From positions 186,001 through 250,000 of the forward strand of contig NW_022985557.1 of assembly GCF_010093815.1 (NCBI RefSeq): a DNA stretch of 64,000 nt, written 5' to 3'. Below are positions 35,728-47,669 of this stretch, piece after piece. This DNA comes from Pseudovirgaria hyperparasitica. Taxonomy: Eukaryota; Ascomycota; Dothideomycetes; Acrospermales; Acrospermaceae. Below the pieces are notes generated by a model, which did no database searches, was not told where the DNA came from, and saw only the letters and a list, made by a program, of their open reading frames with translations. Both the position numbers and the translations under genes were made by a program. Every line of letters starts with the position of its first letter. Position 1 is the stretch's first letter.

Positions 35728-37101
35728 AGTCGCTGGCTGTGTGAGAATGTAGGAATCACAATTGTAAATGTCGAGTGAGGGCAGGTATTTCCTTGGAAAG
35801 ATGTTGAGCTCCACCTATTAATATACTTCCAAGGGCAGCTGAAGGCTGGCTGAAGCTACTGCGGCCCGCCCCGTTCGCTTGCGACGTCATGATGAGGGGA
35901 ACGTCGGTAAAAGTGTCGCCTCAGGCATCATCAATCTAGATGAGAAGTACTTTTTTTGCAATCTTCGTTGCGTATCAACGATGTTTTTGCTGGGTTGGAT
36001 CCTTAGGACTCCATGGTCTGTTATAGAAGATAGTATCTCAAATAAGGTTGGTCTAAGATAGATGTACGGATTCGGCGGTAGTCTATGGCGTGTTTGCAGA
36101 ACTGCGTGAATGACATGACTCCTATTCTAGTAAGTTTGTGCAATTTAACTACGAACCGGTGTAGTGTTACTAAAAATAAATTGCAGAATACTGTATCAGC
36201 ATGTATTCATACCGCGGCATCACGTGAGTATCTGAAGACCCACTCGGCTCGCTCGTGTTTTGTTTGACGCAAGCCCAAGCCCTAGTCCAACTCTCTCCCT
36301 CCAACGTCAGCATCCTTTCCCAGGCTCCCCTCCATCTATCCCGCACTCTCGCTTGGCGTCAAAAAGTCTCCAATAGTCGCCCGCCATGCGCGCATTTGGA
36401 ACAATAGTCTTGCGAGACAGGCTTGGCATAGCTGATGGCGACGCGTGGCCTTCTCGCACCTAATGGTGGTAGTGCTGTTGCGCATGAAAGGCGGGGAAGT
36501 TGCTAGGAGCTGATGATCCTGCCATCAACCCCGGCGGCGGTCATTGGCTTCATCGTTGCCATGATGCGAAAGACAACACTGCTCGTGGCTGCTGGGCGGC
36601 TTGAGGGATGGGCTGAGTGTATAAGACGGTCCGAAGGCTGTCAGATAGGTGTGCATCCTGTTCCATCCCTTGCTTTGTCTAGTTTCTCTCTTTACGCTGT
36701 TGTCGCCTCTTCCTCCTTCACTTGAGACGTCTCGGTCGCTTTGCCTGCTGCACTCCAGTAAGAGTCGGCAGCCTTGTGTCTGCCTGGTGGTCTCGCGTCC
36801 GTTTGTATCGGGCTGGAGGGAATTCATTACAGTCGTGGCTGCTGTTTGCCTATGCCCAAACTGCATTTCACTGCATTCAATCTTTTCTCGCTTTCTTTAA
36901 GGCGAAGCTCCCTCTTGAGGCCATCCATCTTGTCTTCTCGACACGTCCACAACGCTACCGAACGTTCTTTGTGCCCAGAGTGTGATACTGCAACCAGGAC
37001 AGCATCAGCATCAGTTCAGCTCAGCTCATATCACCCCACTCACACCACCGCTCAACACCTCGCCATAATTACATCTCACATCCACACACCTGTATCTGAC
37101 T
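35728..37101. other. Intergenic interval with long pyrimidine-rich leader
   Basis: About 1.4 kb between divergent genes. No gene was supported. From about 36640 the plus strand becomes C/T-rich (many ctt, ctct and cctc tracts), and the last 100 nt before 37102 are C/A-rich. This is typical of a fungal promoter and leader for a well-expressed gene. Confidence 0.5.
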
Positions 37102-37311
37102 ATGGCAATCGGCCCTTGGGGAGCAATGGCAATTGCCCTCGCTGGCTCTGCTCTGCTCTCCGCCGTCGGCTATGGCATCTGGAGAACGATGCACCGAGGA
37201 GAAGAGGATCAGGCGAACTGGTGGCAACGCTTCAGCACTGAGCAAGACAACTACATGCGGCAAGTCAGAGAACGGAATCTGGTGGAGATGGACTATCGCG
37301 TGAGGTATTGA
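37102..37311 (+). CDS. Single-pass membrane microprotein
   Basis: An unspliced 69-residue frame. The N-terminus is one strong hydrophobic helix, WGAMAIALAGSALLSAVGYG, followed by a highly charged amphipathic segment with EEDQANWWQRFSTEQ and YMRQVRERNLVEMDYR. Charge alternation after the helix suggests a cytosolic or mitochondrial matrix-facing tail. The start context (tgactATGGCA) is good, and a long pyrimidine-rich then C/A-rich leader precedes it, which supports expression. I recall similar short proteins in related fungi but no assigned role. It could instead be an upstream frame on a longer transcript that includes the next gene, which starts 447 nt later. Confidence 0.62.
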   Translation: MAIGPWGAMAIALAGSALLSAVGYGIWRTMHRGEEDQANWWQRFSTEQDNYMRQVRERNLVEMDYRVRY

Positions 37312-37757
37312 GATGCGCTCCCCACTCACCAACGAAACCAATCTGTTGCAGCATGCAACCAAGACAGATGTGATGTCTTAACAACCTTTTATCGCAAGTG
37401 AAGATACCTGCGCAAGGGTGACTGTTGTTGATATGCAGGAACAGGGCGTGACAGGCAGACCGTCGAGTTCCTACAGGTGACGCGGTGCTTAGCCAGGTTC
37501 CTGCTGAGACGCTGATTTGCGGGCAGTTTGTCCTGTTGGTGGAAGGTTGGGAACAGTCGACAACAGAATCGCTCCTTCTCCGAATACTGACCGGCAATCT
37601 GAAACAGACCTCTATGCCAGATTTGTCTGACGGGCCGTCTCTTTCTCTCGCATCATCTTTCTTCCGAATCAATCATTATCTCGTCCTTGAAGGCACCTAT
37701 TGCGCAGCAGATTGTGCCATACATTCGTTACTTGTATCCGTACTCAAGTCTGCAATA

Positions 37758-39705
37758 ATGGGCCCCCGTAAACCAGCCTCTCCTTTGAGAATCATGGAAT
37801 GTGCAGAACCGGATTCGACAGACCCAACGAACATCGCCACCACCGCAAGCGCCGACATGGTCCCTCCACCACCACCATTACCGTCCAAAGCGACTCTTCC
37901 ACTGCCAGTGGCTGGCACCTCCAACCCGCCATCGCGTCAGAGCATGAGTAGAACACGGTCATACGGGAGGATATCAGCAGCCTCCATGGATGCCCCGAGT
38001 TCAAGTTCAGCAGAGGAGATACCATCAGACATGCCAGAATTAGAACGCTGTCCGAACACGTCTGGCGAATTCTCGGTTGACTGGGGCAGGCTACTTGGCA
38101 GCGACTCTCCGCCTCCAATAAATAACTCTTATCTGGAACCGATGTTCTGCTATAAAATCAACAGACCTCCACATCTGGGAATGTTCACTCGCGACATCGA
38201 TGAGGACAGACATCTCTCCAATTTGTTCCACCCGAGAAGTCTGACTGATGGAAAGGTGCACCAACATATGCAGTCTTCCAACGACTACTTCGCAACTGAT
38301 TGGTGGCAAGGAAGATGTTTGCGCTGTGCTAGAAAGCTTTGTACACCGCAGCATCATTGGACCAATTGTCCCTTTACGTGTATCTGGTGTGAAGATAAAC
38401 ATGGGATTCTACGTTGCGACTCTGAGCCCACAGTCAAAGAAATTTATAATCATTTCGATGGCCCGGAAGAGGTGGCATCACCACCAAAACCTCCCTCGAT
38501 ACCGATAAGTCCGAGAGTCGCTGAGTTGAGTGGAAGAGATCCTAAGGTACCACTGCCGCCGCGAGAAGATCCAAGAACTCCAACTCGCCAGCGAGAGCTT
38601 ATCAGAAGCAATTCCATGTCCCCGGTTCATCTAGAGAATATTGAACAAACACGTCGACATCATCCAGTCTCCCTGGAATCTAATAACAACTGGTCGGCTA
38701 GCGTGTCTTCGGAGCTAAGGACAATCAAATCATGCACCCGCGCGACCACCGAGAAAGTCTGTTCCTTGGCAAGACGTGTTGAGAACATCGAAAGAATGGT
38801 CCATGATATTCACGCCGGCGTCCAAGACCATCGCGTGCAGAACTTGGCTGATCACAATCGTGCAGTAAGTGACGTCACTTCAGGCACGGAAGAATCTAGT
38901 CAAGCATCTGGTGAAGGTTCGAGCGGAGTCTCTCATCGCTCTGAACATAACAACAGCGTCAAAGCAAAGTTCCTGAGGCAGCAAGAATGTAGAGAAATTA
39001 TGCGAGCGCTCACAGCACTCGATGACGCGCAGTCATCATTTCGTCATATTTTCAGGGGTCGACTTGAAAATGCCGAAGAGGAGGGAGCACCTATGTCTTG
39101 CAGTCAAGCTCAAAGCGCTGTTGAAACAAGCACTACAGTCTACAGCTCGCGCAGTGGGTACCAGGATGTATCTGGATCTTTTCTCTCCACTAGCGCAATG
39201 TCGGACAGTACCATTTCGCCGTCAGATCACCAGAATATGCCCGAAATTCACGGCCCGGTGTCTCCTGATAGCACAGTCTCGGGTAGCGAGGACGAGTGCA
39301 ATTCGTCGCCCGATCTACCTAGTCGACGTCGAGTTGTCATAGATACCGTAGCTCTAGATCATGTTCTGATTGGTCGCGAGTTGCATTACTATAACGTGTC
39401 GCCGCCAGTTTCATCAGATCGCCTTCAGGACTTCCCTTTTGGTGACGGTGCATATTTGGTTTGACCTTTCTGCGTCAGCTTCACAGCATAGCTCTGACTA
39501 AGTTCAGGTTCCTGAACCCCTGACTGAGCCTGTCGAAGACTGTTTCATACCTTCTAGCCCAGGCCATGAGGTGGGGGTCTTCAATCACGGGATGTTCTTG
39601 GTGTGTAACTTCATGATGCTTCGTCATGTCATAGCTGACTCGCCAAAGTGCAGTGACCAGTATTCCAACGATCTGCTATACACGGACGGGTGGGAGGTGG
39701 ATTGA
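37758..39705 (+). CDS. Orphan Pro/Ser-rich protein with Cys/His cluster
   Basis: Predicted 632 residues in two exons. The chosen start is MGPRKPASPLR (37758); an in-frame ATG-like start upstream is possible. The N-terminal third is disordered and Pro/Ser-rich (PPPPPLPSK). Near residue 190 a Cys/His cluster reads CLRCARKLC, then HHWTNC, then CIWCEDKHGILRC, a possible zinc-binding module. The remainder is Ser/Pro/Glu-rich with a short heptad-like helix, ARRVENIERMVHDIH. The long frame ends at 39464. A 49-nt intron (39459-39507) with a ctgac branch site and ttcag acceptor continues the frame for 66 codons (PEPLTEPVEDCFIP) to a stop at 39705. The donor, gtttga, is weak, so the shorter form may also exist. 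No family recognised. Confidence 0.68.
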
Positions 39706-40298
39706 TACGTGGCTGCACTTATTCTGTTCGGTATATACCCCGTACGGCTCTTGCGGTTGTCGCTTTCCGATGCATGTAAGCCTGTTCATTTCAAGCATTC
39801 GTTAGTAGACAATCTTGATGATAACATCGCATATCTACTCAGATCTTGTGCACGCATCAAATTCGTCACTCGTCTTCCATGCCCGAAATCCCATTCCTCA
39901 TGCATTATACTTTGCGTTCGCCTCTAACGTTACGCTGCATGCTTATGGACCGCCTATAGACCCATGTCCTGATTGAGCTCGAGATCGACTCTCGCGCACA
40001 AGAGAGCACATCCAAGCAGTTCTATACCATCGACGTCTAGAGACTTCTAGCGTATAGAATATGTATGTATATGTACGTATATATGTATATGTTTGTGTTT
40101 AGTACAGAATCAAGTAAAAATAATGAAGACAGTGAAACCCAGCTCAACTTCCACAATTTCTCCTTGTGAATCTTACAATCCGAAAATCCCAGAATCTTTG
40201 CATTCAGCGCAGCATGCTTCGTTCTGCTCCATACATGTGTGCGCCCTCCACACATCTATCTCCTCTCCGAGTTGACCGTTGCCCACAGCATGGACAAC
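39706..40298. other. Convergent intergenic interval
   Basis: About 0.6 kb between converging genes. It contains a low-complexity tract of alternating at, gt and tatgt units at about 40058-40102 and no supportable gene. Confidence 0.5.
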
Positions 40299-40805
40299 CT
40301 ACACCCTTGACGTCGGCGTCGGCAGAGAAGCCCAGCTCCAAGTCAGTCCCGTGTGGCCCCCAAGAGAATGAACACCGCTGTGACCGCCCGACGGCGCAGC
40401 GACGCCGAGGACATGCTCGCCACTTGGTGCTGGGACTAATGTCGGCACCGCACCCGGAAAGCTGGTGATGGTGGGGAAAGGCGGCGTGGGCAGAACTGAT
40501 GAGATACCTGGATGACCACCGTGGATACCAGAGATGTCGAAATGGCGATTGTTGAGGACCTTGGTGGGGACGGAGGGGAGGAATGTGTTACTGGGGAAGC
40601 CAGGGATGGCGGTGGGAACGGTGCTGGGTATTGGGATTGGAAGGCTGGTCGGGATTGGGGTTGGGAGACCGCTGGGGGTACCAGGGAGGCCAGGGATATC
40701 GAAATGGTGGTTGTCGAGGGCCTTGACGGGCGCGGCGGAGACAAATGTGCTGCTGAGGAGAGCGAGAGCCGCGAGGATGGCGAAGTTGGGTGTGGTGTAG
40801 AGCAT
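40299..40805 (-). CDS. Secreted Pro/Gly/His-rich protein with internal duplication
   Basis: An unspliced frame of 168 residues. The start at 40805 gives a clear signal peptide, NFAILAALALLSSTFVSA, cut before APVK. The mature protein is built of Pro-rich stretches (PTPIPTSLPIPIPSTVP), Gly/His stretches (GGHSGVHSLGGHTG) and two copies of a module: VKALDNHHFDIPGLPG near residue 27 and TKVLNNRHFDISGIHG near residue 82. It has no cysteine in the mature part and no GPI signal. The duplicated module with HFDI could be a binding or processing unit. No KR or RR dibasic sites flank it, so Kex2-type release of repeated peptides is not supported. No family recognised; it could be a cell-wall or effector-like protein. 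It uses codons like its neighbours. Confidence 0.75.
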   Translation of the reverse strand: MLYTTPNFAILAALALLSSTFVSAAPVKALDNHHFDIPGLPGTPSGLPTPIPTSLPIPIPSTVPTAIPGFPSNTFLPSVPTKVLNNRHFDISGIHGGHPGISSVLPTPPFPTITSFPGAVPTLVPAPSGEHVLGVAAPSGGHSGVHSLGGHTGLTWSWASLPTPTSRV

Positions 40806-43800
40806 GTTGACTCGTGTGTGAAAGTTGAGTGGAAATTTGTTGGTGTTGAATAAGGAGTGTGTGAGATGTAGAGGTTGATTTGTTAGGTAAAGAACGTGTT
40901 GACCTAGGAAAGCGATGTAGGAACTAAAGAGAGTAGTGTTTGCATTCTTCAACCTGCGATAGACAAGACCTTTATACTGGTCTGGGTGTGTCCACGTTCC
41001 TTTTCATTCGCAAATACCATTTTCTATAGTGCTCTCGCAGGGATCATACAAACACCGCAGATGATATCCCAAACAATGTGTTCAGATTGACGGCCCGGCA
41101 TGTTGGACATTGCGATGTTCCTCAATGATGTAAAAACAAAAACAGAAAAAAGCATGATGGCGCGCGGCGAGCCCGAACGACTATCACAGAGAATAGGGCA
41201 CTAAAGATGCGCGTTTCATTGTATCTGGTACATTCTCGAAGTTGAAGCTGCGTGAGCAGTCCACCTGAAAGATTCGACAGAGCGCGCTTAGAATAACGAG
41301 TGCCTAGGAAGCTTTTTGTTGTACCATGCTTGTCCTCTGTGGCGCATGTGTATCCGTTTCAACCCATGTGTCAAATCTGTCCTAGTGTATATCCTATTCA
41401 CTTAACTGCGCAGGCTGTACTGAGATACCCACCACTCTCCAGGTTCTGCCTTCGATGTAAGGTATCATGTCCTAGTGACTTGTAGAACTAACCGGTGGGT
41501 GGGTAGACGCTCTCACTAGACACTTTTGTAGTACTATGCTCACTTACTCGAGTGAGTAGTACGCAGTAGACTGTCGTATTCGCTAAGCCAAAAGTGTAGA
41601 CCTAGACACTTTAACTGGCCGCTGCGGTACGGATCGGTGTGTAACAGGGAAACGGCGAGGCGCATGGGGGTGGAATCCGGACATTGGTGCTCCACATTGT
41701 GGGGTAGGCTAATTCATTCGATATCCGGAGCCCTAAGTTGATGAGAGATCGTCAAGTCAACTTGAGGAAGTCTACACTATTCGAATTGAATGCTATTCAC
41801 CGTGACGTGACTGACACTGACTTGAGACTGTATCAGTGAAGAAGGCTCGATTTGTGCCTGAATATTCTCCAGTACTGGCTTACCAACTATTGCCAGCGCA
41901 GCAAGAATACTGCCAGAGCAGGGAGAACCGAGAACACAGCCACTGTGATCTTCTTCAGGTAAGGGAGCATATAAATTCCTCAGCTTGCTCTACATATTTG
42001 TCTCTTTAGTGTTGAGAAGCCATACAGAAGCCTCCTCGTACTTGGAAAGGACACGTCAGATTTGCCCTGGAGACTGCTCGTCTGAACCCTCATGTAAAAA
42101 GTGTGGAGCACCTTGTCGACATCCTTGGCTAGACTGGTACTCTCGTCGTTCTTCATAAGAACCTTACGTCTGTCGATCTCACAAACATCCCTGCATGATG
42201 CAGTCCCACTATACCAAACGCATTGACAAATGTAGGACTCAATGATAGATCATAACGCAAGGTAACTAAGCTCGAGAATTCACGCTCCTTGCAGAGCCTT
42301 CGAGATATCGCGCAATAAGTATCTCACCCGAAAGTGAGACAGGGTCGATGTTGAACACCGCAGTGAGTCCAGTATACCGCAGCGAAATGTTTCGATGCAC
42401 CAATGCAGTTTTCCTCCTTGCATTTGATTATCGGCGGGAGATATGGTATTTTGCATTTTGCTGTGTCTGTCTAGTGAGAACCTTGCAGCTTGCAGGGTAT
42501 GGTAGTTAGTGTCAAATTAGTATGTTGCGATGTCAATCTCGATTTGGCCTTTCTTTCGGACTTATGCTTACATTGCATATCTGCAAGGATAGACGTGTCG
42601 CACCTTATCGCGTCTCATTGGATTCCGAGGTGCTACGAACAGTATGGGGTACTTCTCACATTGAGGCGACTTTTCCGTTTGTGCCTCTCGAGACTTCATA
42701 TACCTAGGCATAAACAGGTCTGACACTCGTAACGACCATGAGCACCTTGCAGATGTCTAAATGGGAAATACACAGTCATCAGGGCAGCTCCTATGACAGA
42801 TTAGCCGGAGTAGAGACTTCACCAAGCTCTAGCACAGCTCGAATTGAGCGGTGTCATATCTGTGCGTACGTGAACATTGATGCCAAGTCGCAAACTTTTT
42901 GCAAGGATGAATGTTTCGCCAGTAGTCTCTTACAGACTGTAATGCTAATGTCAAGGACCCTGCTCAGCAATTATGAGGTCGCGGGTATGTCTGTATCAAA
43001 GGAATGTGTCGACTATGATCCAGGTTTGAAGATGACAGATCGACTCAGGCCGAGCTCACAAGATACTAACGTCGAGGTGACGCATCAAGGCCTCGCCGTG
43101 CGCATCGTGGTATCAAGAGCTCATGAAACACGTGTATATCGATGTTTTCTTGTTCTTGATCAGTGTGGTTTGTGTTGATGTTGGTGTTGGTGTAGGATAC
43201 TAAAGTGAGGACATAGGTGTTGATAGGAAGTGGCACTGCGTGGCTTACGTAATTGAACAAAGACAAAGTCAACGTCCGTTGCCTAAGCCTTCCCTCCTTT
43301 CTTTCATTCCTACAGGTGGAAGTCATTTTCTGTCCTGCGTTTTGGCCTCGTACCTTGTTGCTACGTCACCGCATGCGAGATGCGGAATATGCCGCATGCC
43401 ATAAAAGTCTGACTGCTACGACGTGCAGCAGCTTATGTGCCTCTGCCGGCCGAGAAGAGTCTGATGTCCACAACAGTACAAAATATCACGCGTTCACCTA
43501 CAACCAAGAGTTTTGGCAAGTTCCGCTCCAAAAGGGGAAGAGGCTTATGCTATAGCCTATAGCTACACGCATGAAAGAGGGAATTGCGCCGGTCGCAGGA
43601 TTACCGATTTAGGGATATGCTACCGGACACCTCAAGCTACAGTAACGTACTCGCACCAATGCGGCGGAACAGATTGTTCGCACAGGCGCACCGAACTATG
43701 GTTCGGCATCACTGCGTCGCGCTCGCGAGTATCACATGTATAGAGGGCACATGCGCCTGCGCTTAATATACTTCCACCACCTTGATTCCGTCACATCGGC

Positions 43801-46630
43801 GACTTTTTAAGCCTTTGTTTGGAGCCGAAAGTTTGGCCGTGGACAAACGCAGATCGTCAGGGGGCGATCCCAGCATGAGTCTATAAGAATATCTATACTG
43901 ACTAGATAGGGCTGTTTATACGTCTATTGCATTGCATGGTGGCTCACTCTTTAGGTGCTGTATGTTTGATGGTCAGATGCTCAATTATAAGAAAGCACTC
44001 AGTCTCATCGCTCTCTAGTGTACTACCTCATATCAGTGCGACATGTCATGGGAATGAGACGTAGGGAGCCGGAACCGGCTTAAGCATTTGAATGATATCG
44101 ATAGTGGAGTCTGGACGAACTTGGGGAATAGCGTACGCAATGTGCGATATACTGTATAGCCAGTTGGTGGACTCCACTATTTTTCCATCGGAACCAGGTA
44201 GGGCTATTCGAAGTGTTGGGTCTACAGGCCCGTGTGTCCTAGCATCGACCTTTGACGTGGGCGAAGTGGATAGGGTGCGCCCTTCAAACAGACAAGCTCA
44301 GAGAGAAATGCTTGGCATTGCTTGTCTACTGCAATCCTGTCCACGGACATCACCCGGTGCTCTAGTCAGATGCATCTATAGACGCGTGTACATACTTGTT
44401 TACAGATATTGACGACGTCATTCGATAAGTAGTATCTAGAGATGCGGTGAGAGGGAAGCATTCTCCATGCTTCGCTGGGCTGGGGGTACCTAGCCTTCTA
44501 GGTGTGCCAGGGCTGGCTGCCTTACGATGGAACCTTGCGATTCGTCTACCATGTGCCGTCAGATTCACATGCACTCCCCAACGTGGCTGCTTCCAACGTT
44601 GTGCAATCAGTGTGAGTGCAAACATTCAGCCTCGATTGCTGCAGAGTCTCTGACCAATCGCTGCCTTAGATAATTGCTCACGAGCATTAGTGTGGTCTGC
44701 ACTCGAGACATAATTACAGTATCTTCAAGATGTCCCAAATGGTACGTTCTAAGATAACTGAAAAGGGGGCTCATCGATGCCGGAGTCACGGCGGGTACGC
44801 CCGATTGGTTGGTCCTTCCACCGCACCGGTATTATCGGAAGGAAGCTTGATCACTACCTGGATCGCGAAGTATTCCAAGAAGTACGATCAGTGAGATTGA
44901 ATGGAGCGGCACGTTTTTTTCCAATTCCCCTTTCGTGGGGAAGGGGTTCACAACAGACAGGATATTTCATCTGGACTAGCGCTTATGGAACTGGAGCAGA
45001 AGAGTGGAGACAGAAGACCTATGCCCCAGAATACACCCGGTGAGGCTGAAAGTCGGATTCGGCGTCTTGGTGGATACGCGCGTTCTCGAGACCGTTGAAG
45101 CCTTCTTCCATCGCTACGGGCCTACGACAGGTGTCGATCCAGCGTTCGTTTGGTCCGATGATAGACTGATGGCATCGCACAGCCGACCCGCAGGCTGAGT
45201 CTCTGGTGTGGCAGATCCGTCCTGGGATCCTAGCATACGTTCAATCGTGTGCGCTAACGGCAGCAAAAGCCGACTGGTAGGGCTGGCGAGCCTAGTGATT
45301 AGGGCCTTTCAACCGGAGGAACGGCGGAAACTTTAATTGGCCCCCCAGCCGGGAGATCTGATTTATGCCACGGCTTCATGCCGAGACTTCAAATGCTCTT
45401 ATACTGCACTGTATCAGAAGGTGGCTTCCATTGCTCTTACAATCAAATCATCTCACTACAGACTGCAAGGTCTCGGCTGACTTGATCCTGGTCACTTATG
45501 GCCAGGCGATTCGCGCAGTTTCGGGTCAACATACCGAAATGGAGGATTCGACTATCTCTCCCTCTAGAGTTTAGTGCGGGCGCCCAAGAGTTTTGATACC
45601 AAGCCTACTCGACTACTGTTGTCGCATTCGGGGCCGACTTTTAAGTCCGAGGACTCCGAACGACCGTGAATGGTACGGTACGGCACCTTTTGACGGAGGG
45701 CCTAGTTTGCTCTAAAGAACGTTTGGACACGGTGGGTGAGATGACTGGAGGGCTGACACTATCGGCCGAGCTGAAGCCAAAGTGACCAACCAATCTTCGG
45801 TCCACGTCCACGGAGTCCACTGAACGTTGCAGACTATCTACGGCCAAGCATGATGAGCTATGATTCTAACGTTGTACTGCGGGTGGAGACCGCGAGGCTT
45901 TCCCGAAAGGACCACCACTGTCCTGCAACATGCTGTCCATCGTTCTGACGTCTGTGTATCGAAGTCGTACACAGAAAGATGTATGATCCATGGCGTGCAG
46001 GCGCATCAGCAAACGCCAAAAGGAGACTTCCGTACTGTTTTGTTCCTTCGCGTAGCTTTTGGTGCATGTCAACGTATGCTCATCAATCCTACATATATTG
46101 CCATGAAACAACGGCATCTGGTCCGTCACGCTTGCCTATCGTACATGAAGATATTGAATTCTTCATTTAATGCACTAGATGCAAAGACTAGAATCATGTT
46201 TCTGTCTACCTAGTACTCCATGAACGGAGTTCCGATGGCCGAACTATGTGGAGTTCTTTGCGACCCTATGATCCTCCCGGCCCAAGCGCAGGGGTGGCCA
46301 GCCTGTTAAACACGCTTTCCAGGTGACCCACTCCCCATGGACAACGGCCCCCTCCCCCAACATCTGGTCTGACTCCCGCGAACTTCGAGGCACTAAGCAC
46401 CCAGCGTGGGATATAAGCATTCTGAGGCCCAGATCAGATATGCGTCTACATCACTCCGCCTCATCTTGCTGCCCGCCTGGCCTGAAGGAATCTTGTCTGA
46501 AGTGAACTTCCGCAACTTACGTTCCTCTTCCAGCTTATCTCCCTATGCTATAGTGCTTTTCACTACGGAAAATAAAACATCTTTGTTGTGTCGGAGCATC
46601 CCACTCAGTACCTCCACACTGATCATCCAT
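40806..46630. other. 5.8-kb gene-poor interval
   Basis: No supportable gene. The longest open frame (42738-43178, 146 codons, with CHICAY and FCKDEC) has no recognised family and no splice partners. Other frames near 44777-45580 are broken and unrecognised. Structural features are the nested inverted repeat at 41516-41605 and a tgttggtgt simple repeat at 43162-43196. The interval may hold decayed accessory or repeat DNA, but no transposase or polymerase motif was found. Confidence 0.5.
41516..41605. repeat. Nested inverted repeat
   Basis: The outer arms, ctagacacttttg (41516-41528) and caaaagtgtagacctag (41589-41605), are inverted copies differing by a 4-nt insertion. Inside, 41531-41562 forms a hairpin: gtacta/tagtac and ctcact/agtgag arms around a 6-nt loop, with 2 nt unpaired on the left side only. 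Confidence 0.75.
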
Positions 46631-47669
46631 ATGGACTTCACCACATACTTTACGCCGCCGCAGGCTCATTCATACCCTCCTTATATGAGCGGTATCCCAT
46701 TCTCACAACCCGACAATGACACCTCCAAGCTCACAGTAAGTCAAGTCTCAAACGCCCTTGTCTCATCACCATAAAAAGCTTGGTCTCTGGAGAAAGCTTG
46801 GGTTGCCGTGCCACATAGGCCCATGGATGAAACATACACGAGAGAATCACAGGAGCACAGCTTTGATACTGGAAAACACTATGCTAAGTCTTGCAGGACC
46901 CTATTGACCCGTCATTCTTATCACAAGGCTATGATGCCTACCGTTATGCCCCTTTCCACAACACATCACCCAGCAGTCCTCAAGGCCCTACCGGCCAAGC
47001 ACATATCCCGAGCGTCGACAGCATCGACAGCGGCATCGACATCATGGACGAAGCGCGGCGAGCAAGCCTGACGCGAGCCAGCAGCGAGGAGAAGGAGATT
47101 CTCACCCCCGCGCAATCGCGGCGGAAAGCACAGAACAGGGCAGCGTAAGCTCGTTGTCAGAACTACTACCCCAGCATCCAACTGACAGCGTTTCCAGCCA
47201 ACGAGCATTCCGCGAGCGCAAAGAACGTCACGTGCGTGATCTAGAAGCAAAGTTGTCCGCCCTCGAATCGTCACAGCAGAGCCTGCAATCCGATAACGAA
47301 CGCCTGAAGCTGGCTCTTCAGCGCGTGACCACCGAGAACGAGATGCTGCGCGGCGTTACACCGAGCTCGACGCCATCCTCGCTACGACTATCGGCGGCGT
47401 CGCGCAAGTCTACGGGTGCGGCGGGCATATCGGGCGATCTTGCCACGTTAGGTGTTGGGGACCGTGGGGAGTTGCTCGGTGCAGGCGCCGCGTGGGATCT
47501 TATACAAAGCCATCCTCTGGTCGAGAAAGGTCTGGTCGACATTGCGGATGTCTGTGAGCGGCTCAAGGGAGTGGTCAAGTGCGAGGGGCAGGGGCCGGTA
47601 TACGAGGAGAGCCTTGTTTGGAGAGCTGTGGAAGAGAGCAATAGGGGTGGTGGTGATGAATTGATCTGA
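46631..47669 (+). CDS. YAP/AP-1-like bZIP transcription factor
   Basis: Three exons (introns 46736-46896 and 47145-47197) encode 274 residues. The N-terminus is short and Pro/Tyr-rich (MDFTTYFTPPQAHSYPPY). The basic region, RRKAQNRAAQRAFRERKE, spans the second intron, which splits the second Ala of NRAA. It has the Q at the DNA-contact site that marks the fungal AP-1/YAP group. A leucine zipper follows (LEAKLSALESSQQSLQ to NERLKLAL). The C-terminal part has AWDLIQSHPLVEKGL and DVCERLKGVVKC with PVYEE, as in short Fcr3-like members. It lacks the multi-Cys redox domains of Yap1. The expected role is nuclear stress or metal/drug-response regulation; targets are unknown. The first intron is long for this window, so an extra small exon inside it is possible. 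Confidence 0.9.

Noticed and set aside
44777-45580. Broken frames with FHRTGIIGRKLDHYLDREVF
   Set aside because: Looks protein-like in places, but no transposase, polymerase or enzyme motif was found and the frames are too short to name.
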